Assembly: GCA_964638675.1 (NCBI GenBank)
Contig: CAZXAU010000006.1
Coordinates: 62,001 to 126,000 of the forward strand
Origin: SIG714 sp964638675
Lineage (GTDB): Bacteria > Bacillota > Clostridia > Oscillospirales > CAG-272
Direction: 5' to 3'
DNA: 64,000 nucleotides
The position numbers and the translations under genes were made by a program. Below the pieces are notes generated by a model, which saw nothing but the letters and a program-made list of their open reading frames with translations, was not told the origin of the DNA and made no database searches. How positions within the stretch are numbered: the first letter of the stretch is position 1; each line of letters begins with the position of its first letter. Below are positions 42,076-50,591 of this stretch, in pieces.

Positions 42076-43938
42076 TTATTCTCCCTCACCTTTCTTTTTG
42101 CTTTTCTGCTCAAGAAAGTAATTATAAATATTTTTTGCATCCTTTTCGGAAATTCCCTTTACTTCACTAAGCTGTTCAACACTGAGAAGCGATATATTTT
42201 TAACCGACCTGAATTCCGATATCAGTACAGCGGCTTTTTTCTCGCCGATTCCCTCAATTGCCGTAAGTGAAGTTGAAATCGTCTTTTTCTTTTTACGTGA
42301 TTTCATTCTCGAATAGGTAAATCTGTGGACTTCCTCCTGAATTTCGTATATAAGACGAAAAAGTGAGTCATACCCTGCTATACTTATATCATTCTCCCCG
42401 TCGGTAAGGATCCTTGTTTTATGGTGTGAGTCCTTAACCATGCCGAGAACAGGAATATATACGCCCTTATCTGAAAGAAGTTTTTTTATTACCGAAACAT
42501 GCCCTCTGCCGCCGTCAAGTAAGAGCAGATCAGGTAGCGGCAACTCATCGGTGTGGTCAAGACGCCGTGATATCGCCTCACTCATTGCCGAGTAGTCATC
42601 TTGCTGTGAAGATCTGATATTGAACGTTCTGTATCCCGATTTATCCTTTTTCCCGTCTGTAAATCGCACTATACCTGCCGTAATGCATTCATTTGAATAG
42701 TTTGATATATCGATCGATTCAATGACATCGGGAACGACCTCAAGCGAAGCGAGCTTTGATAAAAGCAAAAGGGTTTCATTTTTTCTCTCTTCCCTTTTGC
42801 TGACATCGGCATAATTTCTTGCGGCATTTTCGTTTATAATATTGCACAGCTGTTTTTTGTCTCCGCGCTGTGCAATATGTGTGTATACTTTTTTACCCGA
42901 TATCCCCGACAAATATTCGGAAAGAAATGACATTTCCTCATCAGAAAAGCCAAAATCGGTCTCAATATCCTGCGGAATATCCTCACACATATCATAATGA
43001 TCACAGATAATGGTTATAAGCGTTTCCGAATCAAAGATAACATCGGCACCGGGAACGGTATAACTGCAATCGCTGAGTGCACCTTCCCTGACACTGCCGA
43101 TCGCTATACAGTGACCTGAGAGGGCACGGTAGACCGAAATCGCATCATAATTGGAATCAGGATCCCCTACGACCTTCTGTTTATCAAGCAGTTTATTTAC
43201 TGCATTGATTCTGTCACGCCAGATTGCTGCAAGCTCAAACATCATGTCATCCGATGCCTTCATCATCCGTTGCGTCATGTCGTTTTTTATTTTTCTGATA
43301 TTTCCACGCAAAAATTGGGCGACATCCTTGAATATCATGTTCAGTTGCTCAATACTGCACTCTCCGTTACAGGGTGCGACACACTGTCCTATGTGCATAT
43401 AAAGACATGGGCGGACTTTTTTCATATCACGTGGGAATACATATTTGCAATTCGGAACACCAAAAATTCTGCAAACAGTATTGTATATATCATACGCCAC
43501 ACCCATACCGGAATACGGTCCGAAATAATCAGCTCCGTCCGATCTTCTCGTCCTTGTAACAGACAGTCGTGGATAGCCAGAAACTCTGCCGATCCTGATA
43601 TAAGGATAGCTTTTGCCGTCCTTAAGCCTGATATTATATCTCGGCATGTGCAGTTTAATGAGGTTATTTTCAAGTGCGAGTGCCTCTATTTCAGTGTCGG
43701 TCAGTATAAATTCAAAATCATAGACAGAATCGACCATTCTCTTTGTCTTGAAATTGTGGGATGAATACCTTTCGGACGAAAAATACTGTGAGACCCTTGA
43801 ACGCAATGCACGTGACTTCCCGACATATATTATTTTACCGTCCCGGTTTTTCATGATATAAACGCCGGGTGAAAGAGGAAGTGTCAATGCTTTTGAAAAC
43901 AGCACTTCTTTTCTTTCCGATTGTTCTTGTCCGTTCAC
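42076..43938 (-). CDS. uvrC: Excinuclease ABC subunit C
   Basis: UvrC makes the dual incisions in nucleotide excision repair. 620 aa: GIY-YIG nuclease at the N-terminus (SPGVYIMKNRDGKIIYVGKS, ~23-42), a Cys cluster CLYMHIGQCVAPC (~178-190), a UVR helical region (~205-250), the RNase H-like C-terminal nuclease with DLLLLDGGRGHVSV (~478), and tandem helix-hairpin-helix (AIEGIGEKKAAVLI, EVKGISEKDAKNIYNYF). GTG start at 43938 with AAGGGGTG. The stop precedes repeat copy B by two bases. Confidence 0.97.
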   Translation of the reverse strand: MNGQEQSERKEVLFSKALTLPLSPGVYIMKNRDGKIIYVGKSRALRSRVSQYFSSERYSSHNFKTKRMVDSVYDFEFILTDTEIEALALENNLIKLHMPRYNIRLKDGKSYPYIRIGRVSGYPRLSVTRTRRSDGADYFGPYSGMGVAYDIYNTVCRIFGVPNCKYVFPRDMKKVRPCLYMHIGQCVAPCNGECSIEQLNMIFKDVAQFLRGNIRKIKNDMTQRMMKASDDMMFELAAIWRDRINAVNKLLDKQKVVGDPDSNYDAISVYRALSGHCIAIGSVREGALSDCSYTVPGADVIFDSETLITIICDHYDMCEDIPQDIETDFGFSDEEMSFLSEYLSGISGKKVYTHIAQRGDKKQLCNIINENAARNYADVSKREERKNETLLLLSKLASLEVVPDVIESIDISNYSNECITAGIVRFTDGKKDKSGYRTFNIRSSQQDDYSAMSEAISRRLDHTDELPLPDLLLLDGGRGHVSVIKKLLSDKGVYIPVLGMVKDSHHKTRILTDGENDISIAGYDSLFRLIYEIQEEVHRFTYSRMKSRKKKKTISTSLTAIEGIGEKKAAVLISEFRSVKNISLLSVEQLSEVKGISEKDAKNIYNYFLEQKSKKKGEGE

Positions 43939-44050
43939 GAAAACACCCCTTTATTATTTTTAACGCCTGAAAATATACCCTGAAGGTTATTTATCATTTA
44001 AACAAAAGGCAGAGTGATACCCCTGCCAGAATGTTTTTGTTATTTATACC

Positions 44051-44326
44051 TCAGCGATTAACAACCTCTCCGCAACCGGTAGATATAAAATTACAGATAC
44101 TCTGCATAGCCTGCTCTTCATCAACACCGTCGAAAGTCAATTCAACAGTAGTACCTTCGGTAATTCCCATCGAAAGAACTCCGAGAAGGCTCTTTGCATT
44201 TATCGTACGCTCGCCTTTTATTATGTTGATTGAGCACTTAAAAGCTGTTGCTTTCTGAACAAAAAAGGTGGCTGGTCTTGCATGAAGACCCAAACTGTTT
44301 ACGATTGTTATTTCCTTTGCTATCAT
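44051..44326 (-). CDS. HPr-family phosphocarrier protein
   Basis: 91 aa. LGLHARPATFFVQKA carries the phosphorylatable His (residue ~15), and the regulatory Ser site is in NAKSLLGVLSMGI (~46). The C-terminal helix ends in STGCGEVVNR. HPr carries phosphate from enzyme I to PTS sugar-specific enzymes and, when Ser-phosphorylated, acts with CcpA in carbon catabolite control. No ptsI is adjacent; with the His present it is HPr rather than Crh. Start follows AGGAGTT. Confidence 0.93.
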   Translation of the reverse strand: MIAKEITIVNSLGLHARPATFFVQKATAFKCSINIIKGERTINAKSLLGVLSMGITEGTTVELTFDGVDEEQAMQSICNFISTGCGEVVNR

Positions 44327-44453
44327 TATCCAACTCCTATTCTTAAGTTGATCATAGATTACAGGGTCAGTATATCAAAAAAACATCAAAAAATCAACGA
44401 TTTTTTTATTATTTTTCAATTTCGTTAATTTTGTTTATAGTGAACAAAGCAAA

Positions 44454-44927
44454 TTACTCGTTTTTGTCGGAAATGTCAAGGATAGTTGCGTTTCCTGTAT
44501 ATGAAGAGCAGACGATCCTGATCTGCATGTTTCCGAGAAGCAAATAATTGTCGCCAGTGCGAAATCCCGACTCTGTGTAATAGCCGGTGATCTCTATATT
44601 TATAATTACATCACTCTTATCAGGGTTTTCAATTGTGACATAGTCACCCGCCTCACGGTCAAAAACGGTCAATCCGGCAGGCGAAGCTGTCGGTTCGCCG
44701 ACTATAGTGCCTTCTACTGACAAATCGGGAAAGACCACTTTTTCTCCCGAAGCTATGACCGAAAGTGTTTCATTATCAACCGAATCAAGCCTTATTTCAA
44801 GATTATATATATTTGTTACCTCTGTGTTGAATAAACGGCCGAAGATCAATCCCAGAATAAGTGAGCATACAGTCAGTATAACATAAATGATGATGAATGA
44901 ATCGATCGTGTTGATTTTTTTCTTCAT
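44454..44927 (-). CDS. DUF4330-like membrane-anchored protein
   Basis: 157 aa: short basic N-terminus, one transmembrane helix (~10-30), then an extracellular beta-rich domain (NLEIRLDSVDNETLSVI, then GDYVTIENPDKSDVIINIEI) and an acidic end. It is paired with the next gene (44960-45469), which has the same N-terminal layout and similar size; both resemble DUF4330. Together with the polytopic protein at 45526-47595 this forms a three-gene minus-strand operon, suggesting a shared envelope-polymer task. Molecular function unknown. Confidence 0.78.
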   Translation of the reverse strand: MKKKINTIDSFIIIYVILTVCSLILGLIFGRLFNTEVTNIYNLEIRLDSVDNETLSVIASGEKVVFPDLSVEGTIVGEPTASPAGLTVFDREAGDYVTIENPDKSDVIINIEITGYYTESGFRTGDNYLLLGNMQIRIVCSSYTGNATILDISDKNE

Positions 44928-44959
44928 TTTATCTTACCTCTTACCTTACCTCTTTTTAC

Positions 44960-45469
44960 TTACCGCTTTTTCTTATCAGCTACAGAAATATCAATTTTTG
45001 CCGTAAATTGCAGATCATCTGTCATAAGGATTGCCGAGCATTTGTTTTTGTAGGATGAATTGCCGGAGATCATTACGGTTTCGCCGTCCTTTGTGTTCGC
45101 TCTGTACCCTTTGGTATTCAGTTGTATTTTAAGATTGACATATCCGGGATATACCGCATAAAGCCCTTCATCAGTGTCGGCGTCAGGAACAGGCATAAGG
45201 CATTCACCGACTTCAAGTGATTCAACAATCCCAAGTTTCCTGCCAGTAATATAATCATATACCGTATCCCCTACTGAGATCCTGTCGACAAAAGTGTCAT
45301 CAAGCATTTCAATACTGAGCGTAACTGTACTGTCATTTGAATTTGCATTTACACCGAAATTGGCAACCGCAAGATAATATACCGAGCCGAGCAGAAAAAC
45401 CGTCAGCATTATAAGGACCACCAAATCAAAAATATTGAATTTTCTCAAAACCGTAATTTTCTTTTTCAA
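44960..45469 (-). CDS. DUF4330-like membrane-anchored protein, paralogue-type neighbour
   Basis: 169 aa starting with TTG at 45469 (GAGGGGATC eight bases upstream). N-terminal anchor (FNIFDLVVLIMLTVFLLGSV, ~12-31), then a soluble region with VGDTVYDYITGRKLGIVESL (~67-86), a segment typical of DUF4330 proteins. It ends in a basic KKKR. It lies between the polymerase/ligase-like gene and the second DUF4330-like gene. Likely extracytoplasmic and associated with that membrane protein; function unknown. Confidence 0.78.
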   Translation of the reverse strand: MKKKITVLRKFNIFDLVVLIMLTVFLLGSVYYLAVANFGVNANSNDSTVTLSIEMLDDTFVDRISVGDTVYDYITGRKLGIVESLEVGECLMPVPDADTDEGLYAVYPGYVNLKIQLNTKGYRANTKDGETVMISGNSSYKNKCSAILMTDDLQFTAKIDISVADKKKR

Positions 45470-45525
45470 AGCTTGATCCCCTCACAGATCTGATCTGTTA
45501 ATTCTCAATTTTTCAATAACACTTT

Positions 45526-47595
45526 TTATTTTATATCGGCAGTGCCGAGCGAGTAGGCTCTCTCCGGCAGCTCGATCTCACCGTTTCGTTCATCCTTCAT
45601 GACGTTGCATGTTGCATACATAAGACCCAATAACAGAAATATATATGCAGTATCGATGATATTGGCAAAAGGATAGACAAACAATCCGAGAATCAGTATT
45701 TCGACTAGCGTCAATAAGCCCGAAAATGCAACAATTCTCAATTTCACATTCGATTTTTTTGATTTGCCCCAGACATAATAATCAGATATCAGAAGCAAAA
45801 CAACAAACAAAAATGTGAGCAACGAGAGAATTCCTGTTCTTGAAATGGTGCCGAAATACAATCCACTGCCTTCTGCAATCGCCGAAATGCTGTCAGGAAG
45901 ATTCTTTTCAAGCAATATGACTATCCTTTCAACAGAAAGACCTTTTATGTCTATTATACTTGACATGGCGATTTTGCATGAAGAAACGATATTGGCAAAG
46001 TGCGATGTAAAGTATTCCGATGTAAATCCGCAAAAAGAGATGATAGTCTCAAAAACATCGGGAATAAATATGATCATGAGTGCAATGAGTGCACCGGGTA
46101 TGAGCAATCCGTAAATGATATTCTTAAGGTTTTTCCGCACGCTCAGGAAAAGACATACTGCAAAAAAGCATACTATCAATAAAGGCGATCTCGACAACAG
46201 AACCGAGATTGCAGTAATAAGTGTAAATATCCTGTCGCTTGGCTTGATATTTTCGCTGTTCCTTGACAGTAAACCCGAAACCGTGAAAAACGCTCCGAAA
46301 AGGATATACATTTTTTTGCTCTCATCAAGATAAAAATTCTGAGGAATAAAATCCGAAATATATCCTGCGATCTCAAACGGTATCAACTCATTCAATATTG
46401 TTTTCAGCGAAGAAAGAATCAGTACAATTGACAGCATTACCGATGAAAAGCGTATTGTTTTGACGCATCTGTATACCCACTCGCTATTTTTTATAAGCAT
46501 AGAGATCAGAATAAAGCAGGAGATGGCAAACAGATACATGAAGCCCTGTGCAAAAATTTTTCCCGAATAAAATATTGAGGCAATAAGGAATGTCGAACCG
46601 AAAATAAATACTGTAATATCAGTAGCCGAAGGTTTAAAGCTTCTTTTACAGATAAATACCTTACAGAAGTAAGAAATGACAGTCTGTATCATAAGAATGA
46701 TAAACGACTGCGTCGGAAAGATAGGCAGCACAAAAAATGCAAGCACGCATCCGCTTTCAGGTGAATGGAAGATTATAAGTAAAACAATACACCTCAGGAA
46801 TAAATAAAACAATTGTAAAGGCGAAATCAATAAAGTCAGGATCCCAAAGATTATGCCACCGAGAATAAAGACAAAATGCTCGGGCTCACGTTTTTGATTA
46901 CTCCTCACCGATTCTTTATTTACTCCAAGCCAGTTGAACAAGATGAATGAACATATCCTGCTGCTCTGAATTGAATCTGCAAGGCAACGTCCCCCCCTGA
47001 TAAAAAGAGAAAGCGACGATATCATACTTATCAGAACAAAAACTGCATCCGTGCGGTCAACAGAATAAAGATCCGCACCGCTGATGATGGCTTTTGCCAC
47101 TATCAGAATTGCTGCTATGACCGAAAAAATAAAAATAAATGCTCCGTATGACGAAACCTTTGCAGAATACATATAATCGGCAAAAGCAACGAATGCCTTT
47201 TTTGAAAACGATTTATCTTTTGATGATGTAATCCTGAATTTGACAGGTCTTATGAATCTGTTCCGTATAGCCGAATGTTTGTCCCATGGGGACGAGAGAG
47301 AATCGTCAGCAGCTTCGATCGCTGTCTGATTAACCGATGTATCGCCGCTGTAATCGCCTGCAAGTGCTTTTTTCGAATCGTCGCTGTCAAGAGTTGCAGA
47401 ATCGGATTTTTGGGATCTGTCGGCAAGCGAATTGACTGTATCAAGTATAAGTGAATCCTCGGTATAGGAATCAAAACATCCGAAAAATCTTGTGATCTTG
47501 CTGAAAAGACTATCGCTTTTCTTAGATTCCCTGATTTTTTTTTCAGCTCTATCATCTTTTTTTTCTTTTGTTTTTTTAGAGTTTATCTTTTTCAC
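45526..47595 (-). CDS. Polytopic O-antigen ligase/polymerase-like membrane protein
   Basis: About 689 aa from the GTG at 47595 (AAAGGAAAA upstream); a longer frame from a TTG at 47643 lacks a ribosome site. A very basic, Ser-rich cytosolic N-terminus of ~150 residues is followed by roughly 12 or more hydrophobic helices and a large loop (~520-580) before the last helices. The pattern resembles Wzy/WaaL-type O-antigen polymerases or ligases that act on lipid-linked glycans at the outer face of the membrane. Two DUF4330-like genes follow. No glycosyltransferase genes are nearby, so the glycan is unknown. Confidence 0.75.
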   Translation of the reverse strand: MKKINSKKTKEKKDDRAEKKIRESKKSDSLFSKITRFFGCFDSYTEDSLILDTVNSLADRSQKSDSATLDSDDSKKALAGDYSGDTSVNQTAIEAADDSLSSPWDKHSAIRNRFIRPVKFRITSSKDKSFSKKAFVAFADYMYSAKVSSYGAFIFIFSVIAAILIVAKAIISGADLYSVDRTDAVFVLISMISSLSLFIRGGRCLADSIQSSRICSFILFNWLGVNKESVRSNQKREPEHFVFILGGIIFGILTLLISPLQLFYLFLRCIVLLIIFHSPESGCVLAFFVLPIFPTQSFIILMIQTVISYFCKVFICKRSFKPSATDITVFIFGSTFLIASIFYSGKIFAQGFMYLFAISCFILISMLIKNSEWVYRCVKTIRFSSVMLSIVLILSSLKTILNELIPFEIAGYISDFIPQNFYLDESKKMYILFGAFFTVSGLLSRNSENIKPSDRIFTLITAISVLLSRSPLLIVCFFAVCLFLSVRKNLKNIIYGLLIPGALIALMIIFIPDVFETIISFCGFTSEYFTSHFANIVSSCKIAMSSIIDIKGLSVERIVILLEKNLPDSISAIAEGSGLYFGTISRTGILSLLTFLFVVLLLISDYYVWGKSKKSNVKLRIVAFSGLLTLVEILILGLFVYPFANIIDTAYIFLLLGLMYATCNVMKDERNGEIELPERAYSLGTADIK

Positions 47596-47664
47596 GGATA
47601 TTTTTTCCTTTCGCAGATTTTTTATTTGACCTACAAGGGACAAAGGCGTCTGTAAAATACAGAT

Positions 47665-48339
47665 TCAGAGCATATCGGGTCTGTTTTTCTTTGTAAGTTC
47701 AAGTGCTGATCTGAACCTGAATTCGGCAATCTCTTTATCATTTCCCCCGAGAAGAACATCTGGTACGCTGAGTCCTTTGTATTCTCTCGGCTTTGTGTAC
47801 TGCGGATATTCAAGCATTCCGCAGGATATGCTTTCGATCTCATGGCACTCACTTGATGCAAGCACGCCTTCTACAGTCCTTCCCACACAATCGATCAGAA
47901 TGCAGGCAGGAAGCTCTCCGCCGGTCAGAACATAATCGCCGACCGATATCTCTTCATCACATGTCAGCTCTATAGCACGGCGGTCTATACCTTCATAATG
48001 ACCGCATATGATTATAAGACGTTCATATGAAGCAAGCTCAAGTGCTTTTTTTTGAGAGAGAACCTTTCCGGAGGGCGACATATATACAGTATGAGTCTTC
48101 ATATCGCAGATATTTTTTACAGCAGTATGGCATTCGACAACCGGGGGTGCCTGTATAAGCATTCCCATTCCGCCGCCGTACGGTGTATCATCAATATTTC
48201 GCCTTGCGTTTCCTGAATAATCACGTATATTATGTGAGAAAACACTCAGAATGCCTTTTTTTTCTGCTCTTCCGATTATACTTGCAGAGCATATTGTGTC
48301 GATAAGCTCGGGAAAAAGTGTAATTACATCAAACCTCAT
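47665..48339 (-). CDS. trmD: tRNA (guanine37-N1)-methyltransferase TrmD
   Basis: TrmD methylates G37 of tRNAs with a G36, preventing frameshifts. 224 aa with the SPOUT trefoil knot: YMSPSGKVLSQKKA, IICGHYEGIDRRAIE (~112-126), SVGDYVLTGGELPA (~133-146) and the C-terminal SVPDVLLGGNDKEI. I use the ATG at 48339 (GGGGGA upstream); it overlaps the end of rimM, the common rimM-trmD coupling. Downstream is the polymerase-like gene, 69 bp away. Confidence 0.97.
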   Translation of the reverse strand: MRFDVITLFPELIDTICSASIIGRAEKKGILSVFSHNIRDYSGNARRNIDDTPYGGGMGMLIQAPPVVECHTAVKNICDMKTHTVYMSPSGKVLSQKKALELASYERLIIICGHYEGIDRRAIELTCDEEISVGDYVLTGGELPACILIDCVGRTVEGVLASSECHEIESISCGMLEYPQYTKPREYKGLSVPDVLLGGNDKEIAEFRFRSALELTKKNRPDML

Positions 48340-48847
48340 CAAACATTCCCCCGATAGGTCTTAAAAACAACCCCTTTTCAGGATCGACCGAAATAACAAA
48401 TTCCTTGACATCGGGTATGTATACTTCCCTTCCGTCATCGCATTTTACAAGATATAATCCGGTTGCCGCTCCCTCAATATAATCGGAAACACTTCCGTAT
48501 CTTATGCCACTGTCCGCATCAAAAACATCGATTCCTATAAGATCAGCAATAAAATAGCTTCCCTCTTCAAGCGGAATATCATCACGAAGTGCATATATCA
48601 AACGGTTCTTCAAAATGAGTGCCGAATCTATATCGTCAATTTCCTCAATGTGAGCCAGCACAAACTGCTTGAAGCGTACAGACTTTATGATCCTCAGCTC
48701 CCTCATTCCGCCGTTCATCTCGCAGTATACCTTTTTTAAATTCAGAAAAACCGATATATCATCGCAACGGTGTTCAATTTTTATATCACCCTTTATGCCG
48801 TGGGTGTTGATAATCATTCCGCATTCTATATATTTTTTATTATCCAT
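48329..48847 (-). CDS. rimM: Ribosome maturation factor RimM
   Basis: RimM helps mature the 30S head by binding S19. 172 aa: the N-terminal domain with MIINTHGIKGDIKIEHRCDD and the PRC-barrel C-terminal domain (YFIADLIGIDVFD, GLYLVKCDDGREVYIPDV). Start at 48847, eight bases after GGAGA; the upstream ATG at 48856 would leave no spacing. Overlaps trmD by 11 bp. rpsP, often found upstream of rimM, is not here; the plus-strand fba gene is divergent. Confidence 0.95.
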   Translation of the reverse strand: MDNKKYIECGMIINTHGIKGDIKIEHRCDDISVFLNLKKVYCEMNGGMRELRIIKSVRFKQFVLAHIEEIDDIDSALILKNRLIYALRDDIPLEEGSYFIADLIGIDVFDADSGIRYGSVSDYIEGAATGLYLVKCDDGREVYIPDVKEFVISVDPEKGLFLRPIGGMFDEV

Positions 48848-48923
48848 TTTAATCATCTCCGCTTACAGTATATCATATTATGTTATTATTTTCAATAATA
48901 AATTTAAAAAAATCGTGAATCTA

Positions 48924-48952
48924 TTGACAAAAGTCAGTTTAAATGATAGAAT
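48924..48952 (+). promoter_or_regulatory. Sigma-A promoter of fba
   Basis: TTGACA, 17-bp spacer, TAGAAT; 43 bp ahead of the start codon, which has AAAGGAG. Confidence 0.8.
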
Positions 48953-48995
48953 AGCTCAAAAAGAATTATTTTTTTCTTAAAGGAGATATTTTATC

Positions 48996-49955
48996 ATGCC
49001 ACTTGTAACAACAAAAGAAATGTTTAAAAAGGCATACGACGGCGGATACGCTGTAGGTGCATTCAATGTAAACAACATGGAAATCGTTCAGGGTATAACC
49101 GAAGCTTGTAAGGAAGTCAACGCTCCCGTAATTCTTCAGGTTTCAAAGGGTGCACGTGCTTATGCAAATCACACATACCTTGTCAAGCTCGTTGAGGCTG
49201 CTGTTATCGAAACAGGACTTCCGATCGCTCTTCACCTTGACCACGGTGACAGTTTCGAAACCTGCAAATCCTGCATTGACGGCGGATTCACATCGGTTAT
49301 GATCGACGGTTCGTCACATTCATTTGAAGACAATATAGCACTCACAAAGAAGGTCGTTGAATATGCGCACGCTCACGGCGTTGTTGTTGAAGGTGAGCTT
49401 GGAACGCTTGCAGGAGTTGAAGACGAAGTTTGTCACGAGGTCTCAACATATACAAGACCCGAGGAAGTTGAAGAATTCGTAACAAAGACAGGCGTTGACT
49501 CGCTCGCAATCGCTATCGGAACATCTCACGGTGCATACAAATTCAAGCCCGAACAGTGCACAAGAAATGAAAAAGGAATTCTTGTTCCCCCGGAACTCAG
49601 ATTTGACATTCTCGAAGAAGTTTCAAAGCGTCTTCCCTACTTCCCGATAGTCCTCCACGGTTCTTCATCTGTTCCTCAGGAATATGTAAAGATGGTTAAC
49701 GAGAACGGCGGAAAGATGCCCGATGCAGTTGGTATTCCCGAAGAACAGCTCCGTAAAGCAGCTACACTTTCTGTATGTAAGATCAATATCGACTCTGACC
49801 TTCGTCTTGCAATGACAGGAACTATCAGACAGTTCTTCTGCGAACACCCCGACAAGTTCGACCCCAGAGAATACCTCAAGCCCGCAAGAGCAAACATCAA
49901 AGAGCTTGTTAAGCATAAGCTTATCGATGTCCTCGGATGTGCAGGCAAAGCGTAA
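48996..49955 (+). CDS. fba: Class II fructose-bisphosphate aldolase
   Basis: Cleaves fructose-1,6-bisphosphate in glycolysis. 319 aa with the class II zinc sites: LHLDHGDSFE (~85-94; catalytic Asp and His ligand), EGELGTLAGVED (~136), IAIGTSHGAYK (~174-184, His ligand) and PIVLHGSSSVP (~215, His ligand), then KINIDSDLRLAMTG. Single-gene unit with promoter and a strong terminator at 49994-50018. Codon use appears biased to preferred codons, as expected for a highly expressed enzyme. Confidence 0.97.
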   Translation: MPLVTTKEMFKKAYDGGYAVGAFNVNNMEIVQGITEACKEVNAPVILQVSKGARAYANHTYLVKLVEAAVIETGLPIALHLDHGDSFETCKSCIDGGFTSVMIDGSSHSFEDNIALTKKVVEYAHAHGVVVEGELGTLAGVEDEVCHEVSTYTRPEEVEEFVTKTGVDSLAIAIGTSHGAYKFKPEQCTRNEKGILVPPELRFDILEEVSKRLPYFPIVLHGSSSVPQEYVKMVNENGGKMPDAVGIPEEQLRKAATLSVCKINIDSDLRLAMTGTIRQFFCEHPDKFDPREYLKPARANIKELVKHKLIDVLGCAGKA

Positions 49956-49993
49956 TTCAGAATATACAGAACATCGTATAATATAATAAAAAC

Positions 49994-50018
49994 AGAGCAG
50001 GATCTCTATTCCTGCTCT
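49994..50018 (+). terminator. Terminator of fba
   Basis: Stem AGAGCAGGA/TCCTGCTCT followed by TGTTTTTT. Confidence 0.9.
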
Positions 50019-50072
50019 TGTTTTTTAGGTGTATTTTTCCGGAATAATGAAAGCAGATCCGAAAAATAAAAA

Positions 50073-50108
50073 ATCCGAAGCTCCTTGAATTGCAAAGTTC
50101 CTTCGGAT
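50073..50108 (-). terminator. Terminator of rpsT
   Basis: Minus-strand stem ATCCGAAG/CTTCGGAT with a 20-nt apical part, then TTTTTTATTTTT; 39 bp past the rpsT stop. Confidence 0.85.
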
Positions 50109-50147
50109 ATTTATTATGCCAAGGAATCCCCGGCATGTAATGCGTAA

Positions 50148-50411
50148 TTACGCTTTTGCGTTAAGCATTTTCGTAAAACGGCTCTTTTTTCTTGCTGCTG
50201 TATTCTTGTGAATAATATTCTTAGCAACAGCCTTGTCAACTACCTTTACAACCTCACGGTAGAGCTTCTGAGCGGTCTCAAGATCTCCTGTTGCGACTGC
50301 TGTTTCATACTTCTTAACGATAGTCTTGAAAGCCGATTTGAACATTTTGTTCTGAAGAGTTTTCTTTTCAGTAACGATTACTCTTTTCTTTGCAGATTTG
50401 ATATTCGGCAC
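50148..50411 (-). CDS. rpsT: 30S ribosomal protein S20
   Basis: 87 aa, basic and all-helical, beginning PNIKSAKKRVIVTEKKTLQN after the initiator. It continues with KSAFKTIVKKYE, KNIIHKNTAARKKSRFTKML and NAKA at the end. S20 binds 16S rRNA 5' and 3' minor domains. The start is a GTG at 50411 with a perfect AAGGAGGTG seven bases upstream; GTG starts are common for rpsT. Monocistronic, with promoter at 50452-50480 and terminator at 50073-50108. Confidence 0.96.
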   Translation of the reverse strand: MPNIKSAKKRVIVTEKKTLQNKMFKSAFKTIVKKYETAVATGDLETAQKLYREVVKVVDKAVAKNIIHKNTAARKKSRFTKMLNAKA

Positions 50412-50451
50412 TCTTTTCACCTCCTTACACAAAATACAATCATACTCAAGT

Positions 50452-50480
50452 ATAATATCACGGATTGCGCAAAATTGCAA
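50452..50480 (-). promoter_or_regulatory. Promoter of rpsT
   Basis: Minus strand TTGCAA, 17-bp spacer, TATTAT with extended TG-A. Confidence 0.7.
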
Positions 50481-50531
50481 TAGCTTTTTCAAAAAAATTT
50501 TTGATTCCGGAAAACTTTTTTTATTATGTTA

Positions 50532-50560
50532 TTGACATAGAGTGAAAAGTGTTATAAAAT
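50532..50560 (+). promoter_or_regulatory. Promoter of the exonuclease gene 50592
   Basis: TTGACA, 17-bp spacer, TAAAAT; 31 bp ahead of the start codon. Confidence 0.75.
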
Positions 50561-50591
50561 AGAGCTAATGAAAAAATGGAGTTAAAATGAA

